DNA of 64,000 nucleotides, taken from IMG/VR virus record IMGVR_UViG_3300009160_000032, positions 1-64,000 of that record, one strand, 5' to 3'. Shown one piece after another: positions 42,841-50,892 of the stretch (its first letter is position 1; each line of letters opens with the position of its first letter). A program made the translations under genes and the position numbers. The notes beneath the pieces are model-generated. The model worked only from the letters and a program-made list of their open reading frames with translations. It did no database searches and had not been told where the DNA came from. The stretch comes from a virus.

Positions 42841-44700
42841 TTATACTATTTCACAAGCCCCACCAGCACAGGCGGCTTCCCCTCTAAGGTCGGTATTATC
42901 TTGTAACTCAATAACTTTTGTAAGATCCACATCTTTTAATGTGTTTAATAATCTATCAAAATCTTCTTTTGTACAATCTTCAAAAGGTGCTTGGGTATAA
43001 GTTCCTCCGTTATAAGGTAATACAGATAGTCCATTATAAAACTTACGGTTATCCCACATCCATTCACCAACTAATTCCCATTCGTCTTCTTTAATTGAAA
43101 CTGTTGCCGATACGTTATGAGTATTTTGTCCTGTTCTATGACCTGGTTTAATCCATTCTTGTGCAACTTTTTTAACTCTTTCCAACATTTGGAATACTGA
43201 TTCGTGTCTTATGATAGCACCTTCAGGGGCTTTTTGTGGTATACCAATTACTGCAGTATCGTGAGGACGGAAAAACTCATCTTCAATCAACTCAGGGTGA
43301 TTAATCGCCAAGTAATTATAGATTGATTCATTTTTACCTACACGGATTCTTCTTAGGTAATAATCGTTATGCCAAGCGTGGATTCCTGACGATGTGCCCA
43401 ATACCAATGATGAGGTTCCGGATGGTTTAACTGTCGTTGATCTTGCAGATTTGTTAATTCCAATAAGACCTGCAACCCTTTCATTTTCTTCTTTAACGGC
43501 TTGAGCCGCCGCTTTCATATCATATCCTAAAACAACACCCGAACCGATTCCTGTCATTCCAACACCAATAAGTGCGTCTTTTTCAGTTGTTCTTTTCCAA
43601 ACGTCTCTTAGGTAATGGAAGTCAGTATAACCTGCTTGTAATGTTCCAATGAATGCGGCCCCTTTAACTCTTTGTTCAAAATCTTCTTGTGATTCAATAT
43701 CAGACGCATTTACTTCACATAAGTTACAGAATTGGTTAGGACGAAGTGCAATCTCACAACAAGGATTAGTTCCCCAATCTTTATCGTTTGACAAATAGAT
43801 ACCAGGTTCTCCTGCTCCTGATAACTCAATACGTTTCCAAAGACCCATAAAGAATTCTTTTGTAATTTTGTGACGAAGAAGTACTGCCGAGTTATTTGCT
43901 CTACCTCTTTGTGCATTTTGTTCCCACCAATTACCTGACTTACAAGAAATCATTTCTTCATCATCAGCCGAGAATAATGAGATAAGTGCCGCTCTTCTAA
44001 TACCACCTGCAAGTACTGCGTCTGCAATATGACATATAATATCGTGAGTTTCAATTGATGTTAATTTTTCACCATCTTTTTTGTTATTTAAAACTTTTGT
44101 TATGTGGTGGATACAATCTTTTAACGGTTGAGGTCCTGGAGCTTTTCCTCCAGAAGTAACCAATAAGGCTCCTTTATGTCGGATATCCGAAAAATCAAAC
44201 ACAGGGGTTGACGCTTTTGTGCCCATATATGACTCAATAAGTACTTTAATTGCGTCTGCCCATCCTTCAATTGAATCTCCAATTAAGTACCTTCTTGTTC
44301 TTGTTGGATTTGGTTTTTTAATTTCTGGTAGTTTATCTACGTGGTGTCTTTGTACCGAGAACCCTACTCCTGTACCTCCTAAAAGTAAGAACATTGTCTC
44401 CGAAAATGCGTCCGTATGGTCAATAGGTAAATAAGCACAGTTATAAACTCTATTTGGTGAAATCTCAATTGGTTTACCTCCAAATTGTAATGATCTCATT
44501 GATGGAAGAATTTTTTTATCATATACCATTTTGTATACGTTTTCAATTTCTTCTTTAATTTGTGGGTATTTTTTTTGGTGCATTTCTTTGTTTCTTGTTA
44601 CCAATTCTTCCCACGATTCCCTTCTATTTAATTCAGGTACAAATTTAGCGTATTTCATATACACCGTAATATCACTCAATATTTTTTGTGAAATATCCAT
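42841..44700 (-). CDS. nrdJ: adenosylcobalamin-dependent (class II) ribonucleotide reductase
   Basis: A 619-residue reductase that converts ribonucleotides to deoxyribonucleotides. RVYNCAYLP carries the first active-site cysteine (near 83); LLGGTGVGFSVQ is conserved in B12-dependent enzymes. NPCCEI near 320 contains the radical cysteine and glutamate, and CAGGACEIV at the C-terminus is the redox cysteine pair. There is no second subunit gene, no ATP-cone and no glycyl-radical motif, which supports class II of the monomeric RTPR type. The enzyme depends on host vitamin B12. It follows the helicase by 26 nt and belongs to the early replication block. Confidence 0.9.
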   Translation of the reverse strand: MDISQKILSDITVYMKYAKFVPELNRRESWEELVTRNKEMHQKKYPQIKEEIENVYKMVYDKKILPSMRSLQFGGKPIEISPNRVYNCAYLPIDHTDAFSETMFLLLGGTGVGFSVQRHHVDKLPEIKKPNPTRTRRYLIGDSIEGWADAIKVLIESYMGTKASTPVFDFSDIRHKGALLVTSGGKAPGPQPLKDCIHHITKVLNNKKDGEKLTSIETHDIICHIADAVLAGGIRRAALISLFSADDEEMISCKSGNWWEQNAQRGRANNSAVLLRHKITKEFFMGLWKRIELSGAGEPGIYLSNDKDWGTNPCCEIALRPNQFCNLCEVNASDIESQEDFEQRVKGAAFIGTLQAGYTDFHYLRDVWKRTTEKDALIGVGMTGIGSGVVLGYDMKAAAQAVKEENERVAGLIGINKSARSTTVKPSGTSSLVLGTSSGIHAWHNDYYLRRIRVGKNESIYNYLAINHPELIEDEFFRPHDTAVIGIPQKAPEGAIIRHESVFQMLERVKKVAQEWIKPGHRTGQNTHNVSATVSIKEDEWELVGEWMWDNRKFYNGLSVLPYNGGTYTQAPFEDCTKEDFDRLLNTLKDVDLTKVIELQDNTDLRGEAACAGGACEIV

Positions 44701-44726
44701 ATTATTTAAATTTAATTATTTTATTT

Positions 44727-46112
44727 TTATTCAGTTTTTTGATTCTCTCGTTCTTTTCTTTTTTCTAACAATTCTTTAACCCTTTGTCTTTGTCTTTCTT
44801 CTTTTTGTTCTTCAAGACCTAAGAATGTGGTTGTAGATTCGGTATCAATGTCAATCATAGCGTTATCAAATTTGCAATTTTCAAAAACCACACCGTCATC
44901 TCCGACACGAGACTTGGTAATTGCAATTGTGGCTAATTTCATTTCTTTTTGTTGTAACGTTTTTGCTACTGTAATAATAACGTGACCTACTTGAGCCTTT
45001 TTGATTGATCCTCCCATTTGATCGGTTGTAACAACTTGAGAAGATATAGATGCTCTATTACCTTGTGTTGCGGTCCAACCAACAAGATTTAATTCATGAC
45101 ACATAGACTCAAATCCTCTCATAACCGAACCTTCACTTTTCCATTCGTCACCCAAATTTTTATCAGGAACGATACAGTCAATATAATCCAAAACAATCAT
45201 GTCTATCTTAATTCCGTCCGCAATCATTTTTCTGATTTCGTTCTTTATTTGAGTCATTGTTTTAGTATCTGAAGGTAGTTTTTTCAAATCTAATGTGTTT
45301 GGCATTTTTTCTTTGATTTCTTTTACCTTATTCATCACCTCTTCTTTTTTTTCTGATAATTCATCAGGGTGAATCTTTGTCCAAAGGGTAAAATGTTTCC
45401 TTTGTATCACTTTTGGGTTGTCTTCAAAAAATATTTGAAGAACGTTAAATCCTAAGTTAAATGCGTGATTTGAAATCTTTGTGAGGATGGTAGACTTACC
45501 TACTCCTGTTGGCGCCAATATAACACCGATCTCACCTTTTGCTAATCCTCCTTTTAACAACCTATCAATTCCTGGAATTCCCATTGGGATAGGGTGTCTG
45601 TAATCCTCGTCCAAGACTTGGTCTAAATTTGAGAAGACATCCATTGTTGTAGTGTCTTTTGACCCAACAAGTAGGGCTTCTCTAACCAGTTCTTCTAGTG
45701 TGTCATAGTTTTCAAACTCACCACCGTCTATGATTTTTTGTGCCTTTTTCATTACTTTCTGTAACTCTTGTTGTTTACAGAATTTAAGTGCCTTTTCTTG
45801 TACGAAATCTACACCATCGATAGGTGCGTCCTTGATTTTTTTAATTGTGTCAAGAACTACTTTAACTGCGGTTTCTTGTTGTAATTCGGATTTTGCGACT
45901 TGTTCTAAGGTATCAAACGATGGTGTATGCTCGTATTTTGTATAATACTCTTTTACCATCTGAATGATAATCTTAAAGTACTTATTCTCAAAATAATTAT
46001 TTTCAATAACGTCAATAATTGAGTGAGAAAATTCTTTGTCTAAAATGATTTGATTAAGTAATTGTATCTGAAAATTGTTACCGAGATATTCAAAATTTTT
46101 ATTAGTCGCCAT
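44727..46112 (-). CDS. 41: replicative DNA helicase, DnaB/gp41-like
   Basis: A 461-residue helicase. A helical N-terminal domain (1-150) is followed by a RecA-like motor with Walker A APTGVGKST (200-208), the H1a-type glutamate in FFEDNPK, Walker B MIVLDYIDCI (near 312-322) and a loop with arginine (ITKSRVGDDGVVFE). It unwinds DNA at the fork together with the primase at 9580. Length matches T4 gp41 (475). A TATTTATCA motif lies 21 nt upstream, so it may also be transcribed late; otherwise it is read from the gp32-UvsX operon. Confidence 0.92.
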   Translation of the reverse strand: MATNKNFEYLGNNFQIQLLNQIILDKEFSHSIIDVIENNYFENKYFKIIIQMVKEYYTKYEHTPSFDTLEQVAKSELQQETAVKVVLDTIKKIKDAPIDGVDFVQEKALKFCKQQELQKVMKKAQKIIDGGEFENYDTLEELVREALLVGSKDTTTMDVFSNLDQVLDEDYRHPIPMGIPGIDRLLKGGLAKGEIGVILAPTGVGKSTILTKISNHAFNLGFNVLQIFFEDNPKVIQRKHFTLWTKIHPDELSEKKEEVMNKVKEIKEKMPNTLDLKKLPSDTKTMTQIKNEIRKMIADGIKIDMIVLDYIDCIVPDKNLGDEWKSEGSVMRGFESMCHELNLVGWTATQGNRASISSQVVTTDQMGGSIKKAQVGHVIITVAKTLQQKEMKLATIAITKSRVGDDGVVFENCKFDNAMIDIDTESTTTFLGLEEQKEERQRQRVKELLEKRKERENQKTE

Positions 46113-46133
46113 AGTTTTTCTTTCTGTTAGTAA

Positions 46134-46142
46134 TGATAAATA
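46134..46142 (-). promoter_or_regulatory. TATTTATCA motif before helicase
   Basis: TATTTATCA on the minus strand, 21 nt before the helicase ATG. It is the only copy preceding a replication gene, so it may allow continued helicase synthesis late or may be fortuitous. Confidence 0.38.
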
Positions 46143-46145
46143 CTC

Positions 46146-46595
46146 TTACTTTTGAATAAATTGTGGATAGAAATAATTAAATTTTTTACCTGAAAAAATG
46201 TCAGTTAGGTCTGTAAGTACCTGTTTTAACTTTGGCCGTAGATCTACGGTATATCTTACCTTTGGTGGGTACACTTTAGCGTCAAATGATCTCTGACAAA
46301 TTATCATGTTATCAACTTTAACATAAAGGTTAAAGTTTTCAAGTCCTTCTGTAATTGAAGTGTTCAATACATCTGGATTTTCAGTAATCTCATATCTGTT
46401 TTCCAACATATAAACTACCGATCTCATTTTTAAATCATACTTAAGGTCATTACAAAATGTCCTTATATAATCATAAAACTCTTCCGATTTGTGGGCGTGT
46501 TTATTAAACCCTTTTACATTAAAAAATCTTTGTACTACGATGTTGTCATTACACATCAACAAAAATTCTAACTTAGTTACGTCTTGTTCTTTCAT
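46146..46595 (-). CDS. unknown protein between RNase H and helicase
   Basis: A 149-residue, mostly alpha/beta protein with several conserved-looking aromatic segments (FYDYIRTFCNDLKYDLKMR, FDAKVYPPKVRYTVDLRP). No zinc or nucleotide-binding motif. It starts 2 nt after the RNase H stop and ends 33 nt before the helicase start, so it may be a helicase-loading or fork protein like T4 gp59 in role, but I see no sequence resemblance and leave it unnamed. Confidence 0.65.
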   Translation of the reverse strand: MKEQDVTKLEFLLMCNDNIVVQRFFNVKGFNKHAHKSEEFYDYIRTFCNDLKYDLKMRSVVYMLENRYEITENPDVLNTSITEGLENFNLYVKVDNMIICQRSFDAKVYPPKVRYTVDLRPKLKQVLTDLTDIFSGKKFNYFYPQFIQK

Positions 46596-46597
46596 TT

Positions 46598-47614
46598 TTA
46601 CTTTTTTGTTCTGTTTCTAAAATTTGTTTTTTCTTTTCTTGATAGTTTTAAAAATGGCTTTAAAAAATTAACCCAAGCATCATCACCCTTTGGTAAATAT
46701 TTAAAGAATCCGTCATCCATCATCATTCTAATTAAGTTCCTGTGACCCCTTCCATCAGGATCCAATGACTCTGAGTAATACGACTGAACTAATTCTTTTC
46801 CTTCTTCGGAAATTAAAGGTTTTGATAAATCAATTAATTTTTCGTTTATTACAAAAAACTCATCTCCAAATATCCCTTCCTTTGTTTTTCCACTTAAAAG
46901 ATTTTTTAAAACCATATTATCTTTTTGTTCTTTAAGTAACTCTTCACCCTTTGTTAAAATATCGGTAAAACTAATTTCCTTTTCAAGTATTTCAGGAAAT
47001 AATTTTATAAAAGTTTTTTCACCAAGATAAAAGATACCATCAATATTATCCGAACTATCACCGGTTAATATCTTATAAGTTTTAACATTATAATGTGGGA
47101 TCTCTGTTTGATCAATTTTGATTGTATCCCCATTTTTAAAGTACTTCTTTGCTTGTGGCGAATAGATACTTACCTTTTCAGAAATAAGTTGTGTGAGGTC
47201 TCTATCTGACGAAAAAATTGTTTTATCCTCGTCTTCAGAAATCTGACAATAATAAGCAATTAGATCATCGGCTTCCGAATTCTCAACATCTAATTGTCTT
47301 ACAAACATTTCTTCAAGATATTGTTTAACCCTTTGTTTTTGGTTTGAGAAGGACTCTTCTCTAAATTCTTCGGGTTTAACGGATTTACGGTTTAATTTAT
47401 ATTTTGGGTATAACAATCTTCTTTGTGAAGAACTTGTTTCTCCGTCCCAAAATACAACCACTTTATTGTAGTTATTTTCTTCAAGGAAACGTCTTACGGT
47501 ATTTAGAAAGTGCCAAATACCGCCAACGTGTTCTCCTTTATTAAAGAAATCTTTTACTCCGTGAAATCCAATTTTTAATAGGTTGTTTCCGTCAACCAAT
47601 AACGTTTTTGTCAT
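46598..47614 (-). CDS. rnh: 5'-3' exonuclease/flap nuclease (T4 RNase H-like)
   Basis: A 338-residue PIN/FEN-type nuclease with the ordered acidic motifs of the polymerase I 5' nuclease family: LLVDGNNLL, VVFWDGE, SEADDLIAYY, FSSDRDLTQLI and GDSSDNIDGI. The YFKNGDTIKI segment and the helix-hairpin-helix (GIFYLGEKTFIKLFPEI) contact DNA. It removes RNA primers and flaps during lagging-strand synthesis. Length is close to T4 RNase H (305). It is in the gp32-UvsX operon. Confidence 0.9.
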   Translation of the reverse strand: MTKTLLVDGNNLLKIGFHGVKDFFNKGEHVGGIWHFLNTVRRFLEENNYNKVVVFWDGETSSSQRRLLYPKYKLNRKSVKPEEFREESFSNQKQRVKQYLEEMFVRQLDVENSEADDLIAYYCQISEDEDKTIFSSDRDLTQLISEKVSIYSPQAKKYFKNGDTIKIDQTEIPHYNVKTYKILTGDSSDNIDGIFYLGEKTFIKLFPEILEKEISFTDILTKGEELLKEQKDNMVLKNLLSGKTKEGIFGDEFFVINEKLIDLSKPLISEEGKELVQSYYSESLDPDGRGHRNLIRMMMDDGFFKYLPKGDDAWVNFLKPFLKLSRKEKTNFRNRTKK

Positions 47615-47637
47615 TTCTGTTAATTACAGGGTTCTTA

Positions 47638-48642
47638 CTATGATTCTTCTTTTTCTGTTTTCAAATCAAAATCACCATCAACTCCGATAATTTCTTTCCA
47701 ATACTCAGCGTATTCTTTTTTGTATTGTTCAATTGAAGCCTTCTCTTCAGAAGCCTCTTTTCCAGGTAAAAATCCATGTGGTGTTATAATTATTTTCCCG
47801 TCTTCAAACCCAAGTCCGTTGATGTGGTTTTTCATAACAGATACCTTTGTTCTCGATGCAAATTTAATTGTTCGTTTGTCTTTGGTTGCCGTGATTTTAG
47901 TTGTCCCAGCCCCTTTCTGATTTCCAAATAAGAATACCAACGATGAGTTTAACCAAATTGCTTCACCACCTTTTGCTTTAATTTTTGGTTGTCCAAAAGG
48001 ATTATCAGGTAATTCAACCCAAGGTTGGTTTACAATGATTAATGTATTTTCGAATTTAGAATCAGATTTACGTGATCCTGAAATACGTTGGTTAATCCCC
48101 ATACCAATTTTGTCGGCTAAAGTAGACGCATTATGTTGTTTACCTCCTTTACCTTCAAAAGTCATTTTACAAGGAACAGAACCAACTGAATCCCACATAA
48201 AACATAAACTATAATCTAATTCTCCTTTTTCTTGTGCATCTAATAAAGAATTTATGTAATCGGTAATTTGTTCTATATAACTAAAGTTATTATTGAATAT
48301 GTAAAACCCGTCCCAATCTAATTCTCCTGTCTCTTCATCAACAACTTCTTCACATTCAAATCCCATAAGTTTTGCGTGTTCAAAACTCCATTTTTGTTCT
48401 GTAATAATAAACACAGGAAGAATACCTTTCTTTTGTGCATCTACTGCGGTTTTAACTAAGGCAGTTGTCTTACCAGTATCAGAATGTCCCAAGAACATAT
48501 TAATATGTCCCATCGCCGGACCTGGTAATCCAACTGCGTCTAAAAATGACTCTCCAAGATCAAAAAATCTTTGTGGTTTATATTTTGCAGACGTGGAAAA
48601 TTTCTTCTTTAATAAACCGAAATCTGTTTTTTTAATTGCCAT
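47638..48642 (-). CDS. uvsX: UvsX/RecA-like recombinase
   Basis: A 334-residue RecA-fold protein with Walker A GHSDTGKTT (52-60), FIITEQKWSF following the second strand, Walker B LCFMWDSVGS and an L1/L2-type region rich in glycine (KGGEAIWLNSS). The acidic C-terminus (DGDFDLKTEKEES) fits UvsX regulation of ssDNA binding. It performs strand invasion in recombination-dependent replication and repair with gp32, gp46 and gp47. It overlaps the upstream 96-residue gene by 11 nt. Confidence 0.92.
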   Translation of the reverse strand: MAIKKTDFGLLKKKFSTSAKYKPQRFFDLGESFLDAVGLPGPAMGHINMFLGHSDTGKTTALVKTAVDAQKKGILPVFIITEQKWSFEHAKLMGFECEEVVDEETGELDWDGFYIFNNNFSYIEQITDYINSLLDAQEKGELDYSLCFMWDSVGSVPCKMTFEGKGGKQHNASTLADKIGMGINQRISGSRKSDSKFENTLIIVNQPWVELPDNPFGQPKIKAKGGEAIWLNSSLVFLFGNQKGAGTTKITATKDKRTIKFASRTKVSVMKNHINGLGFEDGKIIITPHGFLPGKEASEEKASIEQYKKEYAEYWKEIIGVDGDFDLKTEKEES

Positions 48643-48922
48643 CTTTGTTTTGTTCTTTTAATACGTTTAACATTTCCTCAGTTATTTCAAACTTTTCTTC
48701 CCTTTTAATGTTGTACTTGTAAATAATTTCCAACATTTCAAGTTTACCTTTAGCATTTGACATTTTTTCTATCACTTTATCTATTTCTTCTAAATGTTGT
48801 GGGTGTTCTCCAATAGCAACGGGATTGTTGAAATAGATTAAAATAGTCGCTTCGGCTTCCGCCATTTCAGACCTATACTTTAAGCATAGTGCCTCATACA
48901 TTTTTTCAATTATTTTATTCAT
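48632..48922 (-). CDS. small helical protein between gp32 and UvsX
   Basis: A 96-residue protein, mostly helices: YEALCLKYRSEMAEAEATILIYF, then NPVAIGEHPQHLEEIDKVIEKMSNAKGKLEMLE. The IGEHPQHLEEID segment resembles short conserved proteins in other T4-like phages, whose function I do not know. Its position beside gp32 and UvsX suggests a mediator or regulator of recombination (UvsY-like in context), but the sequence does not prove it. Confidence 0.65.
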   Translation of the reverse strand: MNKIIEKMYEALCLKYRSEMAEAEATILIYFNNPVAIGEHPQHLEEIDKVIEKMSNAKGKLEMLEIIYKYNIKREEKFEITEEMLNVLKEQNKDGN

Positions 48923-48945
48923 ATATTTTTGATTTTAAAAAGTAA

Positions 48946-48982
48946 GAACTTGGACACCTTGTCTAAGTAGATGTCCAAGTTC
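48946..48982. terminator. hairpin after gp32 (partial terminator)
   Basis: GAACTTGGACA (48946-48956) pairs perfectly with TGTCCAAGTTC (48972-48982) around a 15-nt loop, just past the gp32 stop. On the minus strand it is followed by TTACTTTTT, an imperfect T run, so it may let some polymerase read on into UvsX while enriching gp32 mRNA. Confidence 0.7.
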
Positions 48983-48988
48983 AATAAA

Positions 48989-49852
48989 TTAGAATGGTAA
49001 TTCTTCATCCACTTGGTCGTTAGACTGTGGATCCTTTACATCATTAATTGATTTTTTACCTCCACCCATTGTAACATTTGATACTTCGTTATTTGAGTAA
49101 GCGTATTTTCCCGCATCAGAATCCCATCTTGGTGTTTCTCCTCTTGCGATTGACTCAAGGTATTCGATAGGTTTTTTAGAATAAACATCCTCCCAAGTAA
49201 GTTTGTCAGAAACCCACTCATTCATAGTGTTTTCATCTTCATGAACAGATGTAGGATCATCATACATAACCGTTTGAATTACGGTATAGAATGCTCCTTT
49301 TGGAGTTTTTGCCTTTGTCAACTCAAGGATAAGGTCTCTTCCTTTTTCGGAATCAGCAACGTCTCCTTTTGCCTTATAGATAGGAATAATTTTATCAAAA
49401 ATACCTTCTTGTTTGTAGTTGTGCTTAAATCTCCAAAATTTAACTCCATCTTCTTCTCTGTCTCGGTCAATAACTTTAACAATATAAAACTTACGAGGTT
49501 TGTATTGTTTTGCAAGTTCTTTATCAGAATCCTTACCTGTTGACATTAGTTCGTCATAAACTTCACTTAATGGTGAACGCTCATTGTCATTCTTGGCAGG
49601 ATCATAAAACTTTTGCCATTTTCCGTCGATAAAAATTTCATGGAACCATACTTCTTTAAATGGTGAAGAACCATCTGGTGTAGGTAAGATACGGACTCTT
49701 TTTTGTCCTTGTTTTTCGTTATCCTTAAGGATTGCCGCGAAATACTTTTTCATTCTTTCTTCTTGTGTAAATTTTGAGGTGGAAGAAGAACCACCTTGTT
49801 TTGAGGTCTCGTATTGAGCCAAAACTGCATCTAAAACATTGTTTGTCGCCAT
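48989..49852 (-). CDS. 32: single-stranded DNA-binding protein gp32-like
   Basis: A 287-residue protein with a basic N-terminal cooperativity arm, then the OB-like core (QKRVRILPTPDGSSPFKEVWFHEIF, RKFYIVKVIDRDREEDGVKFWRFK) and an acidic tail. It coats ssDNA and recruits replication and recombination proteins. Two oddities: it contains no cysteine at all, so the structural zinc of T4 gp32 is missing, and it ends VDEELPF, like the C-terminal tip of bacterial SSB (DDDIPF). It is first in the early block, behind a TTG-N20-TATATTTT promoter. Confidence 0.88.
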   Translation of the reverse strand: MATNNVLDAVLAQYETSKQGGSSSTSKFTQEERMKKYFAAILKDNEKQGQKRVRILPTPDGSSPFKEVWFHEIFIDGKWQKFYDPAKNDNERSPLSEVYDELMSTGKDSDKELAKQYKPRKFYIVKVIDRDREEDGVKFWRFKHNYKQEGIFDKIIPIYKAKGDVADSEKGRDLILELTKAKTPKGAFYTVIQTVMYDDPTSVHEDENTMNEWVSDKLTWEDVYSKKPIEYLESIARGETPRWDSDAGKYAYSNNEVSNVTMGGGKKSINDVKDPQSNDQVDEELPF

Positions 49853-49882
49853 TGTGTATATATTTATTAAAGGTTTACGTAG

Positions 49883-49913
49883 AAAATATAGTTATAAAAA
49901 ATAGGGTAGTCAA
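49883..49913 (-). promoter_or_regulatory. host-type promoter TTG-N20-TATATTTT for gp32
   Basis: TTG (49913-49911), exactly 20 nt, then TATATTTT (49890-49883) on the minus strand, 30 nt before the gp32 ATG and just downstream of the terminator at 49931-49960. A longer leader than its sister promoters leaves room for translational control, as known for T4 gp32. Confidence 0.65.
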
Positions 49914-49930
49914 TAAAGTATTTAAAAAAA

Positions 49931-49960
49931 TTTGAGAGAGACACTGATGTCCCTCTCAAA
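49931..49960. terminator. intrinsic terminator
   Basis: TTTGAGAGaGACA (49931-49943) pairs with TGTCcCTCTCAAA (49948-49960) with one mismatch and a 4-nt loop. On the minus strand a T7 run follows. It lies 4 nt past the stop of the 233-residue gene and insulates the gp32 promoter. Confidence 0.88.
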
Positions 49961-49964
49961 AGTG

Positions 49965-50666
49965 TTACATCATATCATCTTCATCTTGACCGTACTGATT
50001 AAACGTGTCCTCGATTTGATTTGGTGAATATTGTTTTACTTCATCTGTAGTTAAAATATATTCATTTTTTCCTGATTGTTCCATTTCTTGTTGTTTATCA
50101 ACAAAGAAATCAGATAGTTTTTGTTTGAATGGTCCTGAATCTAAACTTCTTAATTCTAATTTTTCTTGTGGAGTTTTAGGTCTGTACTTTTCAATTTTAT
50201 CTTCAATAGATGTTAATCTATTTGTTAGTCCATCCATTTCTTTAAGTTTAGAGTCCATACCCTCTAATTGTTTAAACAAGTTTTGGAAATATTCTTCTTG
50301 TTTATCCTCAATATTTTTTTGTGCGGTAACTAAATCAGTAATATCTAATTCTTCTCCTTCTTCTTCTCCTTCTTTACCAACTTCTTCAACGTCAGGATCT
50401 GTCGCAACATCAATAGGTGCCGGTGCTCCTCCTGCGTCAGGTGCCGGTGCTCCTCCTGCGTCAGGTGCCGGTGCTCCTGCGTCAGGTGTGGGTAATCCTC
50501 CTGCGTCAGGTGCAGGTGCTCCACCTAAACCCGCCAAAGGATCTTCAGGTTCCGGTGCTCCACCTAAACCCGCCAAAGGATCTTCAGGTGCCCCTTGTTC
50601 TGTTATATAATTAGTGATAAAATTCACCCTTCTAATTTCTTCTAAAATTTTTCTGTCTATACTCAT
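49965..50666 (-). CDS. Ala/Pro-rich repeat protein, possible internal head protein
   Basis: A 233-residue protein in three parts. The N-terminus (IDRKILEEIRRVNFITNYITEQ) is a helix ending ITE|Q, like a T4 head-targeting propeptide. Residues ~25-85 are low-complexity repeats of DPLAGLGGAP and APDAGG. The remainder is acidic then coiled-coil (YFQNLFKQLEGMDSKLKEMDG) with a C-terminal acidic tail. The repeat DNA is GC-rich compared with its surroundings. It is transcribed with the 74-residue gene from a late motif. A scaffold/core or internal protein is a plausible role. Confidence 0.65.
   Translation of the reverse strand: MSIDRKILEEIRRVNFITNYITEQGAPEDPLAGLGGAPEPEDPLAGLGGAPAPDAGGLPTPDAGAPAPDAGGAPAPDAGGAPAPIDVATDPDVEEVGKEGEEEGEELDITDLVTAQKNIEDKQEEYFQNLFKQLEGMDSKLKEMDGLTNRLTSIEDKIEKYRPKTPQEKLELRSLDSGPFKQKLSDFFVDKQQEMEQSGKNEYILTTDEVKQYSPNQIEDTFNQYGQDEDDMM
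50515..50589 (-). repeat. 39-nt-period repeat in Ala/Pro-rich gene
   Basis: A 36-nt exact repeat at 50515-50550 and 50554-50589 (period 39) encodes the DPLAGLGGAP unit; shorter GGTGCTCCTCCTGCGTCA-type repeats at about 50417-50514 encode APDAGG. Suited to slippage-driven length change. Confidence 0.85.
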
Positions 50667-50667
50667 T

Positions 50668-50892
50668 TTATCCGTTTAATAATGTTTTTATACCAGTTTT
50701 AGTTTCTACCTGGATTTTTTTAAATTTATTCATAGTATTGTCTACTCTTTCTATAAGACCATCTTTCATTCTTACAACATAACATTCGTTTGTCTCTAAA
50801 TCACAAACTTGTTTGGTTCCGTCACCCATATCTTTTTCAGAAATCTTGGTGTTTTTACCCAAATAATTGTCTAAAATTAATTTTGTATTCAT
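50668..50892 (-). CDS. small unknown late protein
   Basis: A 74-residue, mixed-charge protein with a beta-like centre (TKQVCDLETNECYVVRMKDGLIERV) that includes two cysteines. No family recognised. It starts behind a TATTTATAA motif and ends 1 nt before the 233-residue gene, so they form a two-gene late unit. Confidence 0.6.
   Translation of the reverse strand: MNTKLILDNYLGKNTKISEKDMGDGTKQVCDLETNECYVVRMKDGLIERVDNTMNKFKKIQVETKTGIKTLLNG

Noticed and set aside
46146-46595. Naming the 149-residue gene as helicase loader gp59
   Set aside because: Only its position beside the helicase suggests it; length and sequence do not resemble gp59 as far as can be seen.
49861-49869. A plus-strand TATTTATTA before gp32
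   Set aside because: It points away from gp32 and no plus-strand gene follows, so it is treated as chance and as a caution against over-reading the motif.
50125-50610. 161-residue plus-strand frame opposite the Ala/Pro-rich gene
   Set aside because: It is a shadow of the low-complexity repeat on the other strand, with no promoter and no recognisable domain. The 196-residue plus frame at 62744-63334 and the minus frame at 11137-11484 are rejected for the same reason.
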